This document shows, one piece after another, positions 7,957 to 13,715 of a stretch of DNA of 13,715 nucleotides. Position numbers and translations under genes: made by a program. How positions within the stretch are numbered: the first letter of the stretch is position 1; the number at the start of each line of letters is the position of its first letter. The notes below the pieces were generated by a model. That model made no database searches. It saw nothing but the letters and a program-made list of their open reading frames with translations, and was not told the DNA's origin. Source of the stretch: CAYVBJ01 sp964415185 (GTDB lineage Bacteria; Bacteroidota; Rhodothermia; Balneolales; Balneolaceae). The stretch covers positions 1-13,715 of the forward strand of contig CAYPZI010000073.1 in NCBI GenBank assembly GCA_964415185.1. Direction: 5' to 3'.

Positions 7957-8060
7957 TGGGTAACCGCAACGGGCGCAGTATCGCGCGGGGGTAATGCAGG
8001 TTTTTAGCAATATATTGCAAGCCATAAAAAAATCTGCGCAATCAGCGTAATCTGCGGGAG
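7935..8060 (+). repeat. Dispersed intergenic repeat, copy B
   Basis: Same orientation and block order as copy A at 2513-2634, including GTAACCGCA, CGGGCGCAGT, AATGCAGG and a terminal AATCTGCGCAATCAGCGTAA then TCTGCGGGAG. The terminal block has an 11-bp rhythm of CTGCG/CAGCG words that also occurs in the repeats at 11719 and 13082. Confidence 0.75.
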
Positions 8061-8310
8061 CATTATTCGAAAAATCTCCCACTTCACAGCTTATAAATTG
8101 TAAAGGTAGCAATAATAAAACTTTAGACCTGCAGTTACCTTAACCAATCGGTTATACGAAAATCATATCCGGCATACTCAAACAGGTTGGCACATCAATC
8201 CTTCCCGGCTCTTGCGTATAAGGATGCATTTCGAACTCCCTTACACCTCCATACCGGCTATGTTTACTATCCATTTGAAATAAGGATATCCGAAGGTTTG
8301 GCGGCCGTTT

Positions 8311-9127
8311 CTACTCCAGCTTTTGATACCTGAATTCCGATCCTTCTTCCGTGTTATGCAACGAATATAAACCGCCACTCCCGTCAGGAGTAAACATTTC
8401 CGGGTAATGGTCAAGTTCATAGGCACTCACAAGGTTCAGGTTCCAGTCGAATTTGTGTACTTTATTTCCACGCGGGTGCTCACTTTCTGCATTCATGATG
8501 CCCGAATAAAGTGCATAGATAAATTGATCATCCTTGTCTGCCCACATGTAAGCGTATTTTCCGCCGTTATCAACCGGCCAGGGTGTCCCGTTGCTAACTT
8601 CAATCCGTTTCTTTGGCACAGGAAACACTTTGCCTTGAACTCTTTTTAACAATGCACCCTCCGAATTGTATTTTTCGATAAAATCCGCACTTAATGAAAA
8701 AAGATAGACCAGGTTTTGCTCAGGATGGGTGATGGAAAATGAGTACCAGGAAATTCCAAGATGCCGGGGAATAAACTCCTCATTAAACGCAAGCTGCTTC
8801 CCATATTGTCCCTTTAACTCTCCCTGTTGATCGTAGATGTGAAAACGATCGTTAAACAGAATACCTGCGGCAACATAATTTCCGTCGGGCAAAGCATTCA
8901 TGGAAATCGGCAACAAACAACAAATCCCCGATCATCCGCATTTTCCGGGGTTGAAAAATCTGTTCGAACGTAAAAATGCGTTCGGTTTCTATCGGGGTAT
9001 ATTCAATTTCCGTATCAAAAAACGCCAAGTCTTCTCCTTGTTTATTTGTACAGAAAGCAACAAGCATAATTGCGATAAAAAACAGTAAGGATGATTTGTA
9101 AGTCATGATTAAAGAATAATTTGTCAT
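8311..9127 (-). pseudogene. TolB-like/BF3164-type propeller lipoprotein, internal deletion and frameshift
   Basis: Two frames of one broken gene. The N-terminal part (from ATG 9127, or ATG 9106) has a lipoprotein signal (FFIAIMLVAFC) and the first propeller strand, IFQPRKMRMIGDLLFVAD. The C-terminal part (to 8311) reads NALPDGNYVAAGILFNDRFH, then IYDQQGELKGQYG and several more blades. In intact TolB-like six-bladed lipoproteins of Bacteroidota these two pieces are usually about 90-100 residues apart, in a stretch containing a GRGPGE-type motif. Here they abut at about 8895-8905 in different frames, so an internal deletion plus frameshift is the likely explanation. ATG 9127 directly follows the TGA of the S41 peptidase (9130-9128), so it was the last gene of that operon. 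An assembly error is the alternative. Confidence 0.7.
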
Positions 9128-11403
9128 TCATTTATTTTTTTGTAGAATTTCAATTGCTTTTTCCAGGAATTCATCTTTGCCCTCACGCACTCCCTGAATC
9201 GTTTTTTGTACTGGGATTGTTGGCTGAATGCCAATCAAATGATGTTGCGAACCATCGTGCTTCAGAACTCTTACTCCTGTCCATCTAAAGCTGTATCCAT
9301 TTGGCAAATATATTGAAATCACACCTCCATTTGTACCGGCCGTAGGTTGGCCGACAATCTCTCCCAATTGATAGTGCTCAACAAAACTCATAACCGATTC
9401 GGCGTTACTGATTGCACGGGCATCTGTTATAAAAACAACTTCGCCCTGAATTTTTGGTTCTGCCGTTTTCAGATGCCAACCAAGTTTTTCATAACCAACC
9501 ACGTTATTTTGATCCGGGTAGATAATTTTAGGCATTTGCAGCCACTGCCCGGACGTATCCGGTTCCGTAATTAAATAACGCAGAACATTCTGATTTGAAT
9601 TCGGATATCCTCTCAGATCAAAAATAACAGCGGTTGCAGAAGAAATTTCATCTATTTTTTTTCTGATTTGAGACATGGAAGCCCGGTCAAGATCCACATA
9701 ATAAATATCATTCTTCAGCCGGGTTATTTCTGGCAGGTTTTGTTTTTCGAAAAAACTTCGATCCTTTCTTTGGCCTTTACGTGAAGCTTTCATTTCAATG
9801 CTGTCTCCATCCCTCTCTAAAAGCAGTGTTGACGAGGAACCAAAATCTCCGGCTGCAAAACGTTGCAAGGAACGATATCTTTTGTACTGACCCGATCCGG
9901 ATATCAGCTCCATTTGTGACCTCAACATATCCTCCGATGGAATTCCATCAACGGAACGAATGATATCACCGGGTTTGATCTCATTATCCTCAGAAAAAAT
10001 GACCACTACACTCTCTTCAATCCAATCCACATGAAATGGAAACCNNNNNNNNNNTTGGCCTGTGAATTTGGTGTTTTGGATACATAGATGTGTCCGTCAC
10101 GCAACGAAGCCAGCATTTTTTCAAAAATGAAATCAAACCTTTCTCCTGTCTCATCTGACAATATTTTCTGCAGTGATATTCTTTGCTGTTGTTCCCAGTT
10201 GGTATCGATTACATCAAAATAGGGATAAAAGTGTTGTAGCTCGTTCCACGCTATGATCATGGAAGCCAGACTTACATTTTGATTTTTGTTGCTGCCGTAG
10301 TTCACACTCTTGAAAGTCGTTTTCAGGCTTTCAAAATTCACTACAGGAGATTCAGGTAGTGTATTTTCTCCGTCATGAAAAACGGCCAGCGGAATCACTG
10401 CCCACAGGCTATCCATAAGTTTCGTTATGAATACCTCTCCGATTCCGGGATATTCCTGAAAAAGTTTTGGCGGTGATTCGATCAAAAATGATTCTTTTTT
10501 TGCGTTTGATTCATCAGTTTTATAACCCGATTCAAAATATCCAATCTTCTGAATATCCCATCCTGCCGGTTTATCGTAGGGGCCTTTTTTAAATCCTGAA
10601 TTTTGAATTACTGCTAAATCCCATTCTCCATTCTCTTTTTTTGCTTTCAGATTTATGTCATCAATCCGGAGCATTCCGGTGCCTTTCATGAAGACACCTA
10701 TTGTAACATTATGAGCTGATTCTCCTATTTTTGTCTCTATCTGCCAGGTGTCCTTGCCTGTATCATCAGATCCTCTGTGTCCATTATTTATAATCACAGA
10801 TTCTTTTTTTTCATCATCTATGAAGATATACAATTCCAAATAGCTGCCCGGACTCTGATTCTCAAACAAGAGAGTTGCTTTTAGTAAAACCTCCTTGCCT
10901 CTTAGTTTTGATACATCAATTTGCTGCGTAAGGAAAAAGCTTTTATTCCAGGCTGTTGCCGGATGATTGACACGGCCGCTGCAGCAGCCATTATTATTTA
11001 CGTCTCTGTCCAGGCCCAGGTGCTGCCACGCCACCGTTGTTAGTCCGGTTGTATCCCGATCCAGGTTTTTTAGGTACGATTTTATAAAATCATCATTTCG
11101 TGGTTTGTTTAATGAAAACTCAATAGACGGAGCAATTGGTTTGAACAGTTCTTCTAAAACGGCCTTTAACTCATCTTTTGATGGAACGAACCTGATTCTT
11201 TCAACTCCATAAACAGCAAAGTCATCCCAATCAAGTGAATATGCTTCATCAGAAGGATGAAAGTATTTTACATAACCATATACCTTTGAAAATGCCTCAA
11301 GGTTTTCAGTTTCCTGGCTAATACGGCAGATTTCATCCTGAATACCATATAGTTTGTATGCGTTTAAGAGAAGAAAAAGTATTACACATACAGAGAACTT
11401 CAT
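9128..11403 (-). CDS. S41 family peptidase, exported, interrupted by assembly gap
   Basis: Exported C-terminal-processing-like serine peptidase of about 755 residues. The N-terminal part (449 residues before the gap) has a signal peptide (1-20), the family motif YGYVKYFHPSDEAYSLDWDD (42-61), a carbohydrate-binding-like beta region (about 150-257) and a second motif ending FYPYFDVID, then LRDGHIYV (434-441). After the gap come a PDZ-like segment (WIEESVVVIF, EIKPGDIIRSVDG) and the catalytic core: AVIFDLRGYPN, ITDARAISNAES with the probable nucleophile Ser at residue 212 of this half, and IVGQPTAGTNGG. The halves are in different frames across 10 N, so the gap length is probably nominal; a real gap congruent to 2 modulo 3 would restore one frame. 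The start lies 13 bp after the stop of a Gly-Gly peptide frame, and the stop abuts the propeller lipoprotein gene. Confidence 0.85.
10045..10054. other. Assembly gap of 10 N inside the S41 gene
   Basis: Ten ambiguous bases separate the two halves of the peptidase. The flanking frames do not join if the gap is exactly 10. Confidence 0.99.
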
Positions 11404-11416
11404 ATGTAAATATTGA

Positions 11417-11578
11417 TTAGACTTTTATTGGTTCCGTGCAAAAATCACCACAACTGTACTGACATGATCCATCAGAGGGAACATCACAACTTCCTGTAAT
11501 TATACAGCAAAATGGAGTAAATATTGTCTGATCGCCACCTTTTATTTCAGCTGTTTCTCCTTCTGAAATATAATCTCT
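11417..11578 (-). pseudogene. Second Gly-Gly Cys-rich RiPP precursor, leader truncated, no start
   Basis: An open frame of 53 residues on the minus strand, preceded immediately by an in-frame TGA (11581-11579). It begins RDYISEGETAEIKGG, the second half of a leader like that of the 5312 precursor (IKGG there too). The 38-residue core contains CC at 24-25 and Cys at 31, 39, 43 and 47, six in all as in the first precursor, with three Ser-Cys pairs (30-31, 38-39, 42-43). No ATG, GTG or TTG lies in the frame before the GG site and the LxLDELKVxSFVTxL half is gone; a DUF433 scrap occupies its place in another frame. It ends 13 bp before the S41 peptidase ATG, so the two were probably cotranscribed. 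Either a dead precursor or one rescued by a frameshift. Confidence 0.75.
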
Positions 11579-11697
11579 TCATCCGCAAGATGATCAGCGG
11601 CGTAATTTTGGGCTGCATGGATATCTTCAATTTCAAGATGCGGATGATCTTTAAGAATTTGTTCGGGAACTAAACCTGCATGACCCAAATCAGTCAT
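11542..11697 (-). pseudogene. DUF433 antitoxin remnant (C-terminal half)
   Basis: ATG 11697 opens 51 residues. Residues 9-43 read LVPEQILKDHPHLEIEDIHA then AQNYAADHLADEEI, matching the C-terminal helix-turn-helix-like half of DUF433 proteins (the EQIL-x-x-YP-x-L-x-x-ED-I-x-AAL-x-YA pattern). The first half of the family, about 30 residues with the GxPxIxGTR-type motif, is missing; an in-frame TGA lies just upstream and repeat copy C follows. After EEII the frame runs into RiPP leader DNA in the wrong phase and stops at TAA 11544-11542. DUF433 proteins are usually the antitoxin partner of DUF5615 PIN-like toxins; a DUF5615 scrap sits at 12879-13061. Confidence 0.65.
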
Positions 11698-11718
11698 CCG
11701 GCCTTTTGTATTTCAAAA

Positions 11719-11823
11719 CTCTGCGAAACACAGCGCACAGCTCTGCGAACATCAGCGAGAAAAAAAGATCCGGGTTTGTGGTTCTCGCAGAGTTCCGCTA
11801 ATGAAACGCAGATTTTCGCTGAT
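11719..11823. repeat. Dispersed intergenic repeat, copy C
   Basis: 11743-11823 matches 13082-13161 with 3 substitutions and one A-run indel (about 95% identity). Internally, CTCTGCGAA then CAGCG occurs twice 22 bp apart (11719-11735 and 11741-11757). GCGAGAA and TTCTCGC form a stem, and ATCAGCGA/TCGCTGAT lie near the two ends of the 81-bp unit. On the minus strand it lies just upstream of the DUF433 remnant. Confidence 0.85.
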
Positions 11824-11894
11824 GAAATAGAATATATCTATTCCGGATAAACGATCGTAAAATATCAGTTGAGGGATATACAATTAGCTTGATA

Positions 11895-12878
11895 TTAAAG
11901 GGAATACAACCATTCAATAGCTTGCTCTACAACTTCTGAGGGTTCTTCAATAAATACATCTGGTAATACTGAATCACCATACAATTTTTTTTTCTTGTCA
12001 GCCATGGTGGATACAGTTAATATGAGCATTCCACCACTTTGCATTTGCGTACCATAATTTGCAGTAGAAAGTCCACAAGTTGGAGAGCCAAAGAATTTCG
12101 TATTAGGCCTTTTTTTGAACGATATAGCTACTGCTTCACCGGCACTTCTTACAGTATTGTCAATCAGGACGGCGACATTGGGTAACTTATCAGATAACTT
12201 ATACATCGGTTCTGAAAGTTTATGAATTGGTTCGCCATCAATCAAAAATGCATTATTTTTTATTTCATGCACCACTTCATTGCCATTTGGATCAATGAAA
12301 TACCCGGTAATACCTTCTTCTAAAATCGAGCTGATGCCCGCAAGCATGGGAGCCATATTTCCACCTGTATTACCACGCAAATCTATTATCCAGCCAATGA
12401 TTTCTTCGTTGTCTTGTTTTTCAATTTTTTTCTGCAAACTTGCAGAATACACGGCAGTCTCAGAACCCGTTCCATTCACAGACCCAACTTTTAGATAGCC
12501 AATATGATCAGGAATGTCCGGGATATCAGGGTGCGGAGCCGTACAAGATCGGGTATTCCCTCTTATCGTATTTCCATAAGATGTACGATACATACTATGA
12601 TTATCATTCAGTAACTCAAGAGCTTTTCTAATAGCAAGCAATGTACCTTGTTCATATCCGTAAAAAGAATTGGAATCGGAAGCAGAGCTGTTGGCCACAC
12701 TAAAGACCTGATTCCGAAAGTCATCCCAATCAATAGACTCCCTGTTGATAGATTCAGCTTCCATTTTGTCAATGATCTCGTTAAGAAGCTCTTCGGAGGT
12801 AAAGGTTCCTCTAAATTCAGATTGTTTCGAGGTGCAGCTAACTATCAACATTATGATACCAAAGGATAGAATTTTCAC
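11895..12878 (-). CDS. S41 family peptidase lipoprotein
   Basis: 327 residues from GTG 12878. This start is chosen because it begins a lipoprotein signal, MKILSFGIIMLIVSC, with lipobox cysteine at residue 15; the frame is open further upstream, but that part belongs to a DUF5615 scrap. S41 hallmarks: LLNDNHSMYRT (89-99), a strand HIGYLKVGSV (125-134), GWIIDLRGNTGGNMAPM (162-178), and VAVLIDNTVRSAGEAVAISF (235-254) with the probable nucleophile Ser245, then FFGSPTCGLSTANY (262-275). This matches the shorter tricorn/CtpA-like S41 enzymes and lacks an obvious PDZ domain. Probably anchored in a membrane facing the periplasm or cell surface. No Shine-Dalgarno is evident before GTG, so translation might instead come from the fused upstream frame, giving a 388-residue DUF5615-S41 product. 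Confidence 0.85.
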   Translation of the reverse strand: MKILSFGIIMLIVSCTSKQSEFRGTFTSEELLNEIIDKMEAESINRESIDWDDFRNQVFSVANSSASDSNSFYGYEQGTLLAIRKALELLNDNHSMYRTSYGNTIRGNTRSCTAPHPDIPDIPDHIGYLKVGSVNGTGSETAVYSASLQKKIEKQDNEEIIGWIIDLRGNTGGNMAPMLAGISSILEEGITGYFIDPNGNEVVHEIKNNAFLIDGEPIHKLSEPMYKLSDKLPNVAVLIDNTVRSAGEAVAISFKKRPNTKFFGSPTCGLSTANYGTQMQSGGMLILTVSTMADKKKKLYGDSVLPDVFIEEPSEVVEQAIEWLYSL

Positions 12879-13061
12879 AAATACAGTTGGTTTATTGAAC
12901 CTGTAGACAAGTTCACCAAAATCCTTGTCTTCAGTAATAAGAATTCTTTTTTCTTTAAATGTATTCAACAGAATTTCTGAATTAGGTATACCCGGGATTT
13001 CATTTTGGTAATTTTGAATAAAGCATGTGTTGCGGTTACAAATCACACGATCATTGAACAA
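12879..13061 (-). pseudogene. DUF5615 (PIN-like) toxin remnant fused to S41 gene
   Basis: Some 60 residues in frame with the S41 gene. They read IPGIPNSEILLNTF, then KEKRILITEDKDFGELVYRF and NKPT, matching the middle and C-terminal part of DUF5615 proteins (PGIxDxEIL, RILITxDKDFGELV), including the acidic TEDKDFGE active-site strand. The N-terminal LLDEN strand of the family is absent, and a TGA lies 12 bp upstream of the TTG at 13061. After NKPT the expected GVILLRL strand is replaced by the S41 signal peptide. Repeat copy D abuts its 5' side. This is a toxin-antitoxin scrap, very unlikely to fold as a complete PIN domain. Confidence 0.7.
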
Positions 13062-13081
13062 TGCGTGTAATCATTCATGGC

Positions 13082-13161
13082 CTGCGAACATCAGCGAGAA
13101 AAAAGATCCGGGTTTGTGGTTCTCGCAGAGTTCCGCCAATGAAGCGCTGATTTTCGCTGAT
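13082..13161. repeat. Dispersed intergenic repeat, copy D
   Basis: Near-identical to 11743-11823, same orientation. It lies between the DUF5615 remnant and the stop codon of the GWxTD gene, leaving only 3 bp before that stop. Confidence 0.85.
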
Positions 13162-13164
13162 ATT

Positions 13165-13715
13165 TTATTTGTCGGTTGAATCTACTTCAAACTCTACAGT
13201 CTGTACTGCTTCCTGCGCGCTCAGCAGATCCTGCACCGTCCAGTGCAGGGTGTATTTACCCGGCTCCAGGCTCAGCTCTTCAAACTCCAGGCTTTCGGCA
13301 AAGCGCCCGGCCCTCGGCTCGAAGGAAAGGGTGCCGCTCAGGTTATCCCTGTTTGCCAGCAGGCGGCCAAAAAAGCCTTGCTTAGGCTCAATTTCATAAC
13401 GGACTTCAAAGTTTGCAAATCCCTGCCCGTCCGTCTGCAGGCGATAGGCCTCAAAGTGAACCACCAGGTTTTCTCCTTCGGGAATGGTTCTCTCATGGCT
13501 GACAATAAAGGGAAACCTCAGACCGGATTCAGACTGATTCATCCGCCCGTAGCCCAAAAGAAGGTCGCCAAGGATTGGCCCGTCACCTGACAGATCCATC
13601 GGCACGGGCTGCGGGACGGACAGACGCCCCAGCCCCCGAAGCTCGTCCGGGAAGACCGACTTCTGCGGCGGACTCGTCTCCGGATGGGTGTTTTCCAGCG
13701 TTACGTAAAAGTGCT
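13165..13715 (-). CDS. GWxTD-family protein, C-terminal part only (5' end beyond window)
   Basis: The frame is open from the right edge to a stop at 13165-13167, giving 183 visible residues; the ATG at 13605 is internal. It is homologous throughout to the last 180 or so residues of the plus-strand GWxTD protein: ENTHPE versus ENLHPE, DELRGLGRL versus PELRGLGRL, IPEGENLVVHFEAYRL in both, RFAESLE in both, and GKYTLHWTVQDL versus GKYELAWTVCDL. The GWxTD domain itself would lie outside the window. It is GC-rich like the ends of its paralog. At the DNA level the shared motif carries many synonymous differences, so the two copies are not a recent duplication. Confidence 0.85.
   Translation of the reverse strand, partial: HFYVTLENTHPETSPPQKSVFPDELRGLGRLSVPQPVPMDLSGDGPILGDLLLGYGRMNQSESGLRFPFIVSHERTIPEGENLVVHFEAYRLQTDGQGFANFEVRYEIEPKQGFFGRLLANRDNLSGTLSFEPRAGRFAESLEFEELSLEPGKYTLHWTVQDLLSAQEAVQTVEFEVDSTDK

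Larger units (their letters stand above)
7910..8310. other. Gene-free spacer between convergent operons
   Basis: It separates the plus-strand and minus-strand arms. It holds a perfect 9-bp inverted repeat (7922-7956), repeat copy B (7935-8060) and about 250 bp with no feature I can support. A start-less plus-strand frame (8127-8333) and a short minus-strand frame near 8135-8195 were considered and not called. Confidence 0.55.

Noticed and set aside
8135..8195. Short minus-strand frame ending LFEYAGYDFRITDWLR and a stop, which looks protein-like
   Set aside because: Only about 20 residues between stops; might be the tail of a lost gene, but no family can be named.
8127..8333. Plus-strand open frame of 68 codons between TAG and TGA
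   Set aside because: No ATG, no ribosome site, overlaps the propeller remnant on the other strand, and the translation resembles no family I know.
11719..11757. Possible CRISPR-like direct repeats (CTCTGCGAA...CAGCG twice)
   Set aside because: Only two units, 22 bp apart, with no spacer of typical length and no cas gene; better seen as internal structure of repeat copy C.
11895..13061. A genuine 388-residue DUF5615-S41 fusion enzyme
   Set aside because: The DUF5615 part lacks its first strand and its end, and a full lipoprotein signal lies at the junction, so an accidental join is more likely.
13243..13590. 115-residue plus-strand open frame at the right edge
   Set aside because: Antisense to the GWxTD C-terminal module, which has clear homology; produced by high GC.

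Overview
The window looks like an accessory region from a Balneolota/Rhodothermota or broader Bacteroidota-type genome. This is inferred from a two-FtsX-domain ABC permease of the long Bacteroidota type, GWxTD-domain proteins, carboxypeptidase-regulatory-like secreted proteins, a TolB-like lipoprotein propeller, S41 peptidases and a pinensin-like Gly-Gly RiPP leader. The species cannot be named from sequence alone. A 10-N run shows it is a draft or metagenomic scaffold.

Layout. Plus strand: the 3' 99% of an FtsX/MacB-type permease (2-2299); a 500-bp spacer full of dispersed repeats; a secreted GWxTD protein (2800-4872); a 440-bp spacer holding a 26-bp tandem repeat; a 73-residue Cys-rich RiPP precursor with a pinensin-type leader (5312-5533); and two paralogous secreted CarboxypepD_reg-like proteins overlapping by 4 bp (5637-7909). 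A 400-bp repeat-bearing spacer marks the switch of strand. Minus strand, read from right to left: the C-terminal part of a second GWxTD protein (13715-13165); an 80-bp repeat; a DUF5615 toxin remnant fused in frame to an S41 lipoprotein peptidase (13061-11895); a related 81-bp repeat; a DUF433 antitoxin remnant running into a start-less second Gly-Gly RiPP precursor (11697-11417); a large S41 peptidase broken by the assembly gap (11403-9128); and a TolB-like propeller lipoprotein that has lost an internal segment (9127-8311).

How it may fit together. The two arms are convergent and each carries a GWxTD gene followed by a Gly-Gly/Cys-rich peptide gene and then secreted proteins: CarboxypepD_reg proteins on the left, S41 peptidase plus propeller lipoprotein on the right. 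The left peptide cassette looks intact. The right arm is decayed: its peptide has lost the first half of its leader and its start codon, the propeller is deleted internally, and two toxin-antitoxin scraps are joined to neighbouring genes. Dispersed repeats built from CTGCG/CAGCG words sit next to the TA scraps, which suggests that repeat-associated recombination shaped this arm. No lanthionine synthetase, dehydratase, cyclase or peptide exporter lies in the window, so modification enzymes, if any, would be encoded elsewhere. The link between the peptides and their neighbours is inferred from position only.
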